A DNA stretch of 64,000 nt from Puia sp. (GTDB lineage Bacteria > Bacteroidota > Bacteroidia > Chitinophagales > Chitinophagaceae). A program made the translations under genes and the position numbers. Below, piece after piece: positions 36,511-45,817 of this stretch; position 1 is the first letter of the stretch; each line of letters begins with the position of its first letter. The notes below the pieces were generated by a model. That model was not told the DNA's origin and did not search any database. It was given only the letters and a program-made list of their open reading frames with translations. The DNA lies in assembly GCA_031292515.1 (NCBI GenBank), contig JARLGZ010000030.1, forward strand, positions 1 to 64,000. The letters are read 5' to 3'.

Positions 36511-38667
36511 ATGAGACCAATGAGAAGAGTTTCGGTACTAATGATTGCAGGTTGCCTCTATGTGTCCATGCTTGCCGCGCAGACCTACCAGCCCGACTGG
36601 GAGTCGCTGGACAAGCGACCTGTGCCGCAATGGTTTAAGGATGCCAAGTTCGGGATCTTTATCCACTGGGGTGTATACTCGGTTCCCGGGTTCCGTACCA
36701 AGGGGCAATATGCGGAATGGTATGGGAACGGGCTGCATGAAGGTGATTCGTCGGACCTGGCCTATCACAAAAAGAAATTCGGGGACCTCAGCTATTATCA
36801 GCTGGCCGACCAGTTCAAGGCCGAATTATACAACCCCGATGAATGGGCGCAGCTCATCGAGAAATCGGGCGCCCGTTATGTGGTGCTGACGTCGAAGCAC
36901 CATGACGGCTTTGCGCTATGGCCCAGCAAGGATGCTTCCCGCGACTGGGGATTCCCCTGGAATGCGGCCGAGGTGGGGCCTCATCGTGACCTGCTGGGCG
37001 ATCTTTTCACTGCGCTACGCAAGACGAGCGTGCATCCGGGGATGTACTATTCCCTGTATGAGTGGTATAACCCGATCTGGCTGAAGGATCATAAGAAATA
37101 TGTCGACGAGCACGAATGGCCCCAGATGAAGGACGTGATCAACACCTATAAACCCGATGTGTTCTGGACCGACGGGGAATGGGATGAGACGGCCGAGACC
37201 TGGAAGTCGAAGGAGTTCCTGACCTGGCTTTACAATGAGAGTCCGGTTAAAGACCGGGTCGTAACCTATGACCGATGGGGTTCCGGCGTCCGGTTCAAAC
37301 ACGGTGGCGTGTATACGCCAGAATACCAGCCCGATGTGAATTTCGAGGACCATTATTGGGAAGAGAGCCGGGGCATGGGTTTCTCGTACGGGTATAACCG
37401 CAATGAAGACGTTTGGGACTACAACACACCGCAGGCCCTGGTCCTGCAACTGATCGACAAGGTTAGTGGCGGCGGCAATTTCCTGCTGGATATCGGACCC
37501 GACGAGCATGGTAAGATCCCGCCCATCATGGAGGAGCGTTTGTTGCAGATCGGCGATTGGATGAAGGTGAATAACGAAGCCATCTATCATACGGTAAGGT
37601 GGAGAACGACGGGGCAATGGAGCGAAGGCAGAAGGGATTACAAACCGAAAAACGGCGGCGGCGACCTGCTGCTGAAGCTTACCGTGGACCCGGATCCGGG
37701 ATATGCGGTAAAGGAATGTTTCTTCACCTACAACCCGACGGAAAACAACCTGTACGCCATCCTGCCCAAATGGCCCGGCAGCCAGTTCGTGATAAAGGAC
37801 CTGCCACTGGCGCCCGGAACAGTCGTCGAGCTGTTGGGAACGCAGCAGCCTTTGCAATGGGAGCAGCGGGGAGCTGACCTCGTCGTGAAGCTGCCTTCCT
37901 TCGATCCGAACAAGATAAAGGAGCAATACGCTTATGTAATAAAAATCGGTCATACCGGCGCTTTTGCCGCCAACCCCCGTGTGGAGACACACTATCCCGG
38001 GAAGTCGCTGAAGCCGCTGGTGACGATCACCACGAAGGATAATAGCGAGTGCCGGTATACCCTGGATGGTTCCCAGCCTACCGAAGGATCGGCTCTCTAT
38101 ACAAAGCCTTTTTTTGTGGATCATTCGGGTGTTCTTACCGTCCGGTCTTTTGCGGCCGGCAAGCTGAATAGTCTCACCACGGTAGTGTCTACGAAGGAAT
38201 ACACGTTGCTTCCCGCCTCGCATAAGGGTGGTCTGGAAAAAGGATTAAAGCTGGCCGCCTATGAGCTGGAACCCAAGTCGGTGGACGACCTGGAGAAGGC
38301 GAACCCGGTGAAGAATTCCATCGCCACTGAACCTTCCCTCAAAGACCTGACACGGGCCGATTTCGCGGGCCTTGTGTATACCGGATCGATCCGGGTACCG
38401 GAGGATGGTCTTTATACCTTCTACTTTTCGGTGGATGATGGCGGGCGGCTATGGATAGACGATCAGGTAGTGGTGGATCACGATGGGCTGCATGCCAATA
38501 CGGAAAAGAAGGGGATGATCGCACTTAAAAAAGGGGCTCATGAGTTTAGGCTTGCCTATATCCAGGATAGAAGCGACAAGGCGCTGCAACTGAAATATAG
38601 CGTGGGGAAGAAAGGATCCGGGGCAGAGGTGGCTCAGGCGATACCGGCTTCCTGGTGGTTTCATTGA
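36511..38667 (+). CDS. GH29 alpha-L-fucosidase with chitobiase-C-like and PA14-like domains
   Basis: 718 aa with signal peptide MRPMRRVSVLMIAGCLYVSMLAAQ. The GH29 catalytic barrel spans about 25-350. It begins WFKDAKFGIFIHWGVYSVPG, carries LTSKHHDGFALWPSK, and has the nucleophile Asp221 in KPDVFWTDGEWDE. A beta-sandwich (about 355-490) follows. The chitobiase-C-like module (about 500-560, CRYTLDGSQPTEGSALYTKP) and the PA14-like module (about 575-718, EDGLYTFYFSVDDGG) are the same accessory pair found in the two esterases at the left end. It should release alpha-L-fucose from glycans in the periplasm or at the cell surface. A second GH29 lies at the right edge. Confidence 0.95.
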   Translation: MRPMRRVSVLMIAGCLYVSMLAAQTYQPDWESLDKRPVPQWFKDAKFGIFIHWGVYSVPGFRTKGQYAEWYGNGLHEGDSSDLAYHKKKFGDLSYYQLADQFKAELYNPDEWAQLIEKSGARYVVLTSKHHDGFALWPSKDASRDWGFPWNAAEVGPHRDLLGDLFTALRKTSVHPGMYYSLYEWYNPIWLKDHKKYVDEHEWPQMKDVINTYKPDVFWTDGEWDETAETWKSKEFLTWLYNESPVKDRVVTYDRWGSGVRFKHGGVYTPEYQPDVNFEDHYWEESRGMGFSYGYNRNEDVWDYNTPQALVLQLIDKVSGGGNFLLDIGPDEHGKIPPIMEERLLQIGDWMKVNNEAIYHTVRWRTTGQWSEGRRDYKPKNGGGDLLLKLTVDPDPGYAVKECFFTYNPTENNLYAILPKWPGSQFVIKDLPLAPGTVVELLGTQQPLQWEQRGADLVVKLPSFDPNKIKEQYAYVIKIGHTGAFAANPRVETHYPGKSLKPLVTITTKDNSECRYTLDGSQPTEGSALYTKPFFVDHSGVLTVRSFAAGKLNSLTTVVSTKEYTLLPASHKGGLEKGLKLAAYELEPKSVDDLEKANPVKNSIATEPSLKDLTRADFAGLVYTGSIRVPEDGLYTFYFSVDDGGRLWIDDQVVVDHDGLHANTEKKGMIALKKGAHEFRLAYIQDRSDKALQLKYSVGKKGSGAEVAQAIPASWWFH

Positions 38668-38720
38668 TATACAAGGATCGTTTTAGAAAAAGATTGGTCT
38701 TGCAACAGATCGACAGTTAC

Positions 38721-38754
38721 AAGTTTGCTATCATGTTATAAGTTTGCTATCATG
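38721..38754 (+). repeat. 15-bp direct repeat at the GH95 start
   Basis: AAGTTTGCTATCATG occurs at 38721-38735 and 38740-38754. Each copy ends in an ATG, but only the second ATG (38752) is in frame with GH95. Confidence 0.9.
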
Positions 38755-41433
38755 GGTATAAAAGAAATGAAATATAAGAGACTGTACCGATATACGAGAT
38801 TATGCCGGTATATGGGACTATTGCGGTATGAACGGCTATTGCGGGCCGGCATTCTATTGTTGTTTCTGACGATCGCGGGTCTTCCGGGAATATTCCGGTC
38901 GACAGGCCAGACTGAGCCGGGTGCCACGCCTGTCCGGTCGCGGACAAAAATAGTTGCGGGCTTGCCGAAGTCGGGTCCGGGGGGATCTGCGAGACAGCCG
39001 TTGGGTCTATGGTACAGCGAACCGGCTACGATCTGGGAGGCTTCCGTGCCGTTGGGCAATGGCCGGTTAGGTGCTATGCCCGATGGGGGGATCGTAAAGG
39101 AGAACGTGGTGTTGAATGATATTTCTCTGTGGTCCGGTGGTGTGCAGGACGCCGACGACCCTCATGCCGGTCAGTACCTCGACAGCATCCGGTCCCTGTT
39201 GAACCAGGGCAGGAACGACGAGGCGCAGGAGTTGATGTACAAATCCTTTGTGTGCAAGGGTCCGGGGTCCGGTCAGGGGCAGGGCGCCGACGTTCCGTAC
39301 GGGTCTTACCAGATCCTCGGCAACCTGCATCTCTCTTTTGACTATGGGATCGATACGGCCGGCATAAAGACGGAAGGCTACAGACGTGACCTGGTTCTGC
39401 CGGATGCGATGGCTCATTGCCTTTATAATATCGGCGGTGTTGAATATACGCGCGAATATTTTACGAGTTTCTCCGGGGATGTGATCATCCTGCGGTTTAC
39501 GGCCAGCCGGCCCGGGTCGTTGACTATCACGGCGGGGCTCAACCGGCCGGAGCATTACCGGACCGTGGTGTCTGGGGAAGAGCTCCAGATGAGCGGGCAA
39601 CTGAACAACGGTACGGACGGGCAGGGCATGCAGTATATGACCCGGCTGCGTATGCGGCCCGAGGGGGGCACCCTGGTGAAGGGCGATAGCACGATCGGTG
39701 TTAAAAACGCCAATAGTCTAACCATCTTCCTGTCTTCCACCACTGACTACGCCGTGAACGAGTTCAGGAATCGTGATGCCGGTTTCCGGGAACGGTCGTC
39801 GGCGCTGCTGAGGGCTGCCCTGGCTAAGTCTTATGCCCTTCAACGTTCGGAGCATATAAAGGTTTTTCGGGCGCTATTCGATCGGGTCGCGTTGCGGCTC
39901 GACGGTGGAGGCAAGCAGTTGCCTGGAAGCGAAACCGATACGGGGAATGGCGCCAACGCGGGGAAGATGGCATATGCCTTGCCGACAAATGAACGGTTGA
40001 TGGCTTTTGTCAAGGATCCCTCCGACAATGGTCTGCCGGCGTTATATTTTCAATATGGGCGTTACCTGGCCATCTGCAGTACCCGGCCGGGCCTGCTTCC
40101 TCCCAACCTGCAGGGCCTGTGGGCCAATACCGTACAAACGCCCTGGAACGGCGACTACCATCTCGATATCAATATCCAGATGAATCACTGGCCGGTGGAA
40201 CCTGCCAACCTGCCGATGCTGAATGCACCTTATTATGAGCTTGTAAAAGGGCTGGTCGAACCCGGCGAGCGGACTGCAAAGATCTATTACCGGGCGGGGG
40301 GATGGGTGGCCCATCCCATTACGAATGTCTGGGGTTATACGTCCCCTGGCGAATATCCGAGTTGGGGGGCGACGAATTCAGGTTCGGGATGGATCTGTAA
40401 CGATCTGTGGGAGCATTATGCTTTTACGAAGGATCGTGGTTACCTGGAGAAGATCTATCCGATCCTCAAGGGTTCGGCGGAATTCTATCTCAGCTCGATG
40501 GTCCGCGAAAGGAGTCATGGCTGGCTGGTGACTTCGCCATCCAATTCTCCGGAGAATGCCTTCCTGCTGCCCAACGGGAAGGAGGCGAGTGTTTGTATGG
40601 GACCGACCATCGACAATCAACTGATCAGGGCCTTGTTTATGCATGTGGAGGAAGCTACCCGCCTGCTTGATAGAGATGAGGCGTTCCGCCTGGAAATACA
40701 AAAGGCGGCAGCACAGTTGCCTCCCAACCAGATCGCTCCCGACGGAAGGCTGATGGAGTGGCTGGAGAATTATAAAGAGACGGAGCCTCATCACCGGCAT
40801 ATCTCTCCGGCCTGGGCTTTGTTTCCCGGTAATGATATCACCGTCTCGGGGACACCGGATCTGGCGGCGGCTGTACGGGCGCTTCTCGACGGCAGGGGGG
40901 ATCAGGGAACGGGTTGGTCTCTCGCCTGGAAGGTCAATTGCTGGGCGCGTCTGCAGGATGGCAACCGGGCTTTTTCGCTGCTGCGTAATCTCTTGAAGCC
41001 GACTTTTGAAAAAGGATATAATATGGTGGATGGAGGGGGGACTTATCCCAATTTATTTTGCGGTCATCCTCCTTACCAGATCGACGGTAATTTCGGCGGC
41101 TGTGCCGGTATCGCGGAGATGTTGCTCCAAAGTCAGGAAGGTTTTATCCGGTTGTTGCCAGCCCTCCCCGATACCTGGCCCGATGGCAGTTTCCGGGGGC
41201 TCTGCGTCCGCGGCGGCGCCGAGGTCGACGCTGTCTGGAAGGGAGGAAGACCCGTATCCTGTACCATCAGGGCGAAGACAGATGGACAATTTGTCGTCAA
41301 GATGCCCGCCGGTCTGAAGGATCTGCATGCCGGCAGGAAGGGAAGCGGAAAAATAAACCGGGAAAAACCAGTAGAGAAATGGAGTTTGTTCCTCCATAAG
41401 GGAGAAGAGGAGCAATTGGTCTTCTCCTATTAG
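38752..41433 (+). CDS. GH95 alpha-L-fucosidase
   Basis: 893 aa from the ATG at 38752; the frame opens at a TTG at 38725. The N-region is unusual: an 18-bp, four-copy tandem repeat encodes RLYRYT/RLCRYM/GLLRYE/RLLRAG before the hydrophobic core ILLLFLTIAGLPGIF. The catalytic protein starts LWYSEPATIWEASVPLGNGR and includes the super-sandwich LNDISLWSGG, LQGLWANTVQTPWNGDYHLD, HHRHISPAWALFPGND, the catalytic-Asp motif GDQGTGWSLAWK and the C-terminal YQIDGNFGGCAGIAEML. All are GH95 hallmarks. Family knowledge: inverting release of alpha-1,2-linked fucose (some members act on galactose). With two GH29 genes it gives broad fucosidase capacity. Confidence 0.95.
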   Translation: MGIKEMKYKRLYRYTRLCRYMGLLRYERLLRAGILLLFLTIAGLPGIFRSTGQTEPGATPVRSRTKIVAGLPKSGPGGSARQPLGLWYSEPATIWEASVPLGNGRLGAMPDGGIVKENVVLNDISLWSGGVQDADDPHAGQYLDSIRSLLNQGRNDEAQELMYKSFVCKGPGSGQGQGADVPYGSYQILGNLHLSFDYGIDTAGIKTEGYRRDLVLPDAMAHCLYNIGGVEYTREYFTSFSGDVIILRFTASRPGSLTITAGLNRPEHYRTVVSGEELQMSGQLNNGTDGQGMQYMTRLRMRPEGGTLVKGDSTIGVKNANSLTIFLSSTTDYAVNEFRNRDAGFRERSSALLRAALAKSYALQRSEHIKVFRALFDRVALRLDGGGKQLPGSETDTGNGANAGKMAYALPTNERLMAFVKDPSDNGLPALYFQYGRYLAICSTRPGLLPPNLQGLWANTVQTPWNGDYHLDINIQMNHWPVEPANLPMLNAPYYELVKGLVEPGERTAKIYYRAGGWVAHPITNVWGYTSPGEYPSWGATNSGSGWICNDLWEHYAFTKDRGYLEKIYPILKGSAEFYLSSMVRERSHGWLVTSPSNSPENAFLLPNGKEASVCMGPTIDNQLIRALFMHVEEATRLLDRDEAFRLEIQKAAAQLPPNQIAPDGRLMEWLENYKETEPHHRHISPAWALFPGNDITVSGTPDLAAAVRALLDGRGDQGTGWSLAWKVNCWARLQDGNRAFSLLRNLLKPTFEKGYNMVDGGGTYPNLFCGHPPYQIDGNFGGCAGIAEMLLQSQEGFIRLLPALPDTWPDGSFRGLCVRGGAEVDAVWKGGRPVSCTIRAKTDGQFVVKMPAGLKDLHAGRKGSGKINREKPVEKWSLFLHKGEEEQLVFSY
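38779..38850 (+). repeat. 18-bp tandem repeat (4 copies) in the GH95 signal region
   Basis: Units start at 38779, 38797, 38815 and 38833, the first being AGACTGTACCGATATACG. They are in frame and encode a hexapeptide repeat of the type RLxRYx. Confidence 0.85.
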
Positions 41434-41443
41434 ATGACGGGAT

Positions 41444-41494
41444 TTTGAAGAGGGGGCGAGTTTGAAGAGGGAGTGAGTTTGAAGAGGCGGCGGG
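41444..41494 (+). repeat. 17-bp tandem repeat, 3 copies
   Basis: TTTGAAGAGGGGGCGAG (41444-41460), TTTGAAGAGGGAGTGAG (41461-41477) and TTTGAAGAGGCGGCGGG (41478-41494), starting 10 bp behind the GH95 stop. Confidence 0.9.
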
Positions 41495-41621
41495 TATTTA
41501 GTGGAGAGGAATTTTGGACGAGGGAGACTTTCGAATGGACGAATCCCGGAGGAGTGTGAATCTCAGGAAAGGGATGAATGGGACGATAGGAATATAATGG
41601 GAATCAAGACGGAGAACGAAC

Positions 41622-41655
41622 CAAAAAGTACTGAATAAGCAAAAAGTACTGAATA
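41622..41655 (+). repeat. 16-bp repeat pair (18-bp period)
   Basis: CAAAAAGTACTGAATA at 41622-41637 and 41640-41655, about 35 bp upstream of the GH31 start. Confidence 0.88.
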
Positions 41656-41688
41656 CGTATTGAATAAAACAAGAATATTCAAACAGCA

Positions 41689-43893
41689 ATGAATAGGACG
41701 ATACTACATTTAAAGACGATTTTCAAGATGATTTTCAAGACGATTTTGGGTAACGGTATGGGGATGCTGATATTGCTGTTCATGGGCCAGGTCCTGCAGG
41801 CGCAGCCGGTCTCCCTGCAGTGGCAACCCGTCGCTCCCGGCGTGTGGAAGGTGCAGGTCGGCGATCCGCAACCGATCGATCTGTTAAAGGCGGGAGGGGC
41901 GGCCCCCCGCGGTGAGGCCTTGCAAAAGCTCGGGGACCGTTCTTTTCCGCTGCGTCCGGAGGCGTGTTATGCGGAAAGACAGGCTGGAAAGATCTATCTG
42001 CGGTTCCCGCTGCAAAAGGAAGAGCAGCTTTTCGGGCTGGGGCTCAACTTCAAAAATGTGCAGCAACGGGGCCGGATCTTCAATCTCCATACGGATCATT
42101 ACGGGGGCGCAGACAACGGCCGTACGCACGCGCCTGTGCCATTTTATGTATCGGACAAGGGATATGGCGTATTCGTCAACAGCGCGCAATATGTGACGGT
42201 CTATGCGGGGACGGGTGTCCGGAAAGACAGCCCGGATCCGCCACGTGTCTATGACCGCAATACCGAACCCGGCTGGGATCCCCAGCCCTATTCCGATGCC
42301 GTGGAGATCCTGGTGCCTGCGAGTGGGGCGGAAGTCTATATATTTGCGGGCAAGACCACCCTGGAAGTCGTGCAGCGATTCAACCTGTATAGCGGGGGTG
42401 GAGTGCTGCCGCCCAAATGGGGGCTCGGGTTTACACAACGGGTACCCAGTTTGTCCACCGCGGACGATGTGCGTAAGGAGGTGGCGGCGTTTGCGAAAAA
42501 CAAATTCCCCCTCGATTTTATCGGGCTGGAGCCGGGCTGGCAGAGCAAGTCCTATCCCTGTACTTTTGAATGGGATCATACGAGGTTCCCGGATCCTGAA
42601 GCCTTTACCCGGGAGATGCTCGGCAAGGGCATCCGGTTGAATCTCTGGTTAAACCCTTATCTCTCTCCGGCTTCTTCCCTCTACGAAAAGATGAAGCCTC
42701 TCTCGGGCAGCCATACGGTTTGGAACGGGCTGGTGCCGGATGTCAACCTTCCCGAGGCGGCCGATCTGTATAAAGGGCTTTTTGTAAAACAGCATATCGG
42801 TATCGGCGTGTCGGGGTATAAGATCGATGAGATCGATGGGTTTGACAACTGGTTGTGGCCGGATATCGCAAGCTTTCCTTCCGGCGTCACGGGTGAGCAG
42901 ATGCGCCAGGTCTTTGGCCTGGAATTGCAGAGACTTACCAGCAGCTGGTTCAGGGAAAGGAATACCCGGACCTATGGGTTAGCCCGGGCTTCGAATGCGG
43001 GTGGGGTCTCGCTGCCCTATGTAATCTATGACGACTATTACGATCACCGCGACTTTATAACGGCTTTGTGCAACAGTAGCTTTATCGGGGTGTTATGGAC
43101 GCCCGAGGTCAGAAAGTCCGGTACGGCGGAAGAATGGTTACGGCGGATGCAGTCGGTATGTTTCTCGCCGATGGCGATGATCAACGCATGGGCCGATGGT
43201 ACGAAGCCCTGGAGCTATCCCGAAGTGGCGGCGCAGGTGAGCGAGGTTGCCATGCTGCGCATGCAATTGTTCCCTTATCTGTATACCAGCTTTGCGCAAT
43301 ATTATTTCGAGGGCAAGCCCCCGGTCCGTGCGATGAACCTGGTCGAGGGATTCTCCTTCGATCCGACGGTGAGTACGGGATCGCTGAGCTCTACGGATAA
43401 TCCCTACGCGATGGCCGTGAAACAGGATATAAAAGACCAGTTCATGCTGGGAGATGATCTCCTGGTAGCCCCGATGTTTGCCGGCGACAAAAAAAGAAAG
43501 GTGGTGCTGCCGCGTGGGAAATGGTATGATTTCTATTCCGGGAAATATGCGGGCAACGCAGAGGTGATCGAGGTAGAGCCGGGCCTGGACCATATTCCGC
43601 TTTATGTGAAGGACGGCGCGCTGATCCCCATGATTCCCCCGGTTCTTCATGCGCCGGTCAAAGGGGAGCTGTTGCCTTTGGAGATCCGGCACTATGGAGA
43701 GGCCCCGGGAAGCCTGGCTCTCTATGACGATGATGGGGAGACCTTCGACTACGAAAAAGGGGCTTTTACATGGTATACCTTCCAGGTGGTAAAAGATAGA
43801 AAGAATAAATGGAAAGGGGTCGCAAACCTGCCCAAAGGACAGAAAGGCGGGGGGCAGTACGGCGCCGTGAGCTGGAAATTTATGGGGGAATAG
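41689..43893 (+). CDS. GH31 family glycosidase (alpha-glucosidase/alpha-xylosidase type)
   Basis: 734 aa. The n-region contains a 12-bp in-frame tandem repeat (41713-41748) encoding KTIF-KMIF-KTIL, followed by a signal core MGMLILLFMGQVLQAQ. The GH31 N-terminal sandwich has FGLGLNFKNVQQRG (about 115). The barrel starts PPKWGLGFTQRVPSLSTADD (about 240). The likely nucleophile is Asp380 in GYKIDEIDGFDNW. The acid/base would lie near DDYYDHRD or the following loop. The C-terminal sheets have LLVAPMFAGDKKRKVVLPRG and a DUF5110-like LALYDDDGETFDYEKG. The sub-specificity cannot be read. The next gene begins 19 bp downstream. Confidence 0.93.
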   Translation: MNRTILHLKTIFKMIFKTILGNGMGMLILLFMGQVLQAQPVSLQWQPVAPGVWKVQVGDPQPIDLLKAGGAAPRGEALQKLGDRSFPLRPEACYAERQAGKIYLRFPLQKEEQLFGLGLNFKNVQQRGRIFNLHTDHYGGADNGRTHAPVPFYVSDKGYGVFVNSAQYVTVYAGTGVRKDSPDPPRVYDRNTEPGWDPQPYSDAVEILVPASGAEVYIFAGKTTLEVVQRFNLYSGGGVLPPKWGLGFTQRVPSLSTADDVRKEVAAFAKNKFPLDFIGLEPGWQSKSYPCTFEWDHTRFPDPEAFTREMLGKGIRLNLWLNPYLSPASSLYEKMKPLSGSHTVWNGLVPDVNLPEAADLYKGLFVKQHIGIGVSGYKIDEIDGFDNWLWPDIASFPSGVTGEQMRQVFGLELQRLTSSWFRERNTRTYGLARASNAGGVSLPYVIYDDYYDHRDFITALCNSSFIGVLWTPEVRKSGTAEEWLRRMQSVCFSPMAMINAWADGTKPWSYPEVAAQVSEVAMLRMQLFPYLYTSFAQYYFEGKPPVRAMNLVEGFSFDPTVSTGSLSSTDNPYAMAVKQDIKDQFMLGDDLLVAPMFAGDKKRKVVLPRGKWYDFYSGKYAGNAEVIEVEPGLDHIPLYVKDGALIPMIPPVLHAPVKGELLPLEIRHYGEAPGSLALYDDDGETFDYEKGAFTWYTFQVVKDRKNKWKGVANLPKGQKGGGQYGAVSWKFMGE

Positions 43894-43912
43894 GAAATCT
43901 TAAAATCAACCG

Positions 43913-45817
43913 ATGAATCGAGACATTCAAAATCAGGGTTGGGTCTGTTTTCAAAAGAGCCTGGTTTACTGCGCCCTGCTGTTTAGCGCCCAGGTCCTGC
44001 ACCCGGACGCATCGAGGGCACAGAAAAAGGCGGTGGATCCCCCGGGCAGGAAGATATTGCTCGAAAGCCGCTACCTGCATTTTCCGGTGAAGAAGGGGGC
44101 TTCCAAAGAACACCTGAGACTTTCGGTGGCCGGTGTGAAGGTGCGGGAGATCGAGATCGAGCTGGCAACGGGCACACCCGATTACTGGGTATACACCGAT
44201 GTCAGCGAATGGATCGGGAAGACTGTTGTCATGGGGTTTGACAAGGCGCCGACGGCTCCCTCCGGTGCAGGTCCTTCGGGATCTTCTGCTTCTTCCGGAT
44301 CCGGCGTTTCTCCGGCATCTGCTGTTTCTTCCGGATCCGCGGCTTTCGCGGATGTCTTCCAGTCGAATACGGAAGACGGGGCGGACCGGTTCTATAACGA
44401 GAAGGTGCGACCGCAGTTTCATTTCACATCCCGCCGGGGCTGGTTGAATGACCCCAATGGTCTCGTGTTCTACAAAGGGGAGTGGCATATGTTCTACCAG
44501 CACAATCCCTTCGGGACCGGATGGGGCAATATGACCTGGGGGCATGCTATCAGCGCCGACCTTGTACACTGGCGGGAGATGGATGACGCCATCCAGCCGG
44601 ATAAACTGGGAACAGTCTTCTCAGGATCGGCGAATGTAGATGTCGCGAATACCACCGGGTTTAAAAGAGGCGATGAGAGTCCCCTGGTGGCGATGTATAC
44701 GGCTGCGGGAGGCACTTCCGACTGGTCGGCTTCCCAGCCTTTCACCCAGTGTCTGGCTTATAGCAATGATAAGGGGCGTCATTGGATCAAATACGAGAAG
44801 AACCCTGTGCTGCCGAATGTCAAAGAGGGCAACCGGGATCCGAAAATAGTCTGGTATGAACCCGGTCATGAGTGGATCGTCGCGTTCTACCTGGATGGCA
44901 ATACCTATGCGCTGTTCTCTTCTCCCGATCTGAAGAACTGGAAGGAGCTGCAGCGGATCAATATGGAAGGGTCCGGCGAATGCCCGGATTTTTTCGAGAT
45001 CGCGCTTGACGGCAACCCCGCTGACAAGAGATGGGTTTTGACGGGCGCCAACGACCATTACCTGGTCGGTAGCTTCGACGGGAAGACCTTTACACCGGAG
45101 CAGGCTCCGCGAAGAGGAGACTGGGGTGATAATTATTACGCCGTACAGTCCTATTCCGGCGTGCCCGGCTCCGATGGCAGGAGAATACAGATCGGCTGGA
45201 TGAATGGTTCGGAGCTTCCGGGTATGCCTTTCAGCCAGCAGATGGCATTTCCCCGCGAGCTAAGCCTGCGGTCTACCGCGGAAGGCCCGTGCCTGTTCAG
45301 TGTTCCGGCCCGGGAGATCGGTCTGCTGCACGCTGCCGCTCACCGATGGGATCCGGTCCTGCTGAAAGGCGGAGATGCGGCCGGGAATCCCAGGCTCTCC
45401 CTGCAGGGGGAGTTATTCCATATAAAGGCCGAATTTGATACGGCAGCGGGGCGGCCGGTGGCTGGTGACGGGGCGCCCGCGGGGTTGGCCAGGGACTTTG
45501 GGATCCGGGTGAGAGGGTTCAGCCTATTGTACAACACATCTTCGAAAATGCTTTGTATCGTCCGCGGGCATGATACCACGGCCCGGTACATTGGATTGCC
45601 GGCTTTTGGGACGACCCTGAAATGGGAGATCCTGGTAGACCGCGGCTCCATCGAGATTTTTGTGAATGACGGGGCGGTGCCCATGGCCTTCGCCTATATC
45701 CCGGATGAAGATGACAAAACGATCAGGCTGATCGCGCACGATGGAGATGTAATGCTGAAGAGCCTGGAGATCTTCGATTTGAAGCCCGCGTGGGAAACAC
45801 GAACGGACGCGACGTAG
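43913..45817 (+). CDS. GH32 family beta-fructosidase (levanase/invertase type)
   Basis: 634 aa with an N-terminal signal (SLVYCALLFSAQVLHPDASRAQ). Residues about 35-110 match the DUF4980-like domain common before Bacteroidetes GH32. A Ser/Gly/Ala/Pro linker insertion (about 115-146) precedes the propeller. The three GH32 acids are visible: Asp180 in WLNDPNG, Asp309 in the RDP motif and Glu356 in SGECPDFF. A C-terminal beta-sandwich (about 490-625) includes VDRGSIEIFVND. The family hydrolyses fructans or sucrose. Its presence in a fucose/mannose-type locus is noteworthy. The final residues RTDAT and the stop codon are encoded by the first unit of a 24-bp tandem repeat. Confidence 0.95.
   Translation: MNRDIQNQGWVCFQKSLVYCALLFSAQVLHPDASRAQKKAVDPPGRKILLESRYLHFPVKKGASKEHLRLSVAGVKVREIEIELATGTPDYWVYTDVSEWIGKTVVMGFDKAPTAPSGAGPSGSSASSGSGVSPASAVSSGSAAFADVFQSNTEDGADRFYNEKVRPQFHFTSRRGWLNDPNGLVFYKGEWHMFYQHNPFGTGWGNMTWGHAISADLVHWREMDDAIQPDKLGTVFSGSANVDVANTTGFKRGDESPLVAMYTAAGGTSDWSASQPFTQCLAYSNDKGRHWIKYEKNPVLPNVKEGNRDPKIVWYEPGHEWIVAFYLDGNTYALFSSPDLKNWKELQRINMEGSGECPDFFEIALDGNPADKRWVLTGANDHYLVGSFDGKTFTPEQAPRRGDWGDNYYAVQSYSGVPGSDGRRIQIGWMNGSELPGMPFSQQMAFPRELSLRSTAEGPCLFSVPAREIGLLHAAAHRWDPVLLKGGDAAGNPRLSLQGELFHIKAEFDTAAGRPVAGDGAPAGLARDFGIRVRGFSLLYNTSSKMLCIVRGHDTTARYIGLPAFGTTLKWEILVDRGSIEIFVNDGAVPMAFAYIPDEDDKTIRLIAHDGDVMLKSLEIFDLKPAWETRTDAT

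Noticed and set aside
35093-36520. A 475-codon - strand frame spanning the 3' end of the GH95-like gene and the repeat region
   Set aside because: Its N-terminal part is the antisense of the purine and GTGAGTR repeats (THYSLL-like peptides); no family resemblance.
42486-42500. GCGTTTGCG half-palindrome inside the GH31 gene
   Set aside because: A single half-site in coding sequence without the AAACGTTT core; not counted as an operator.
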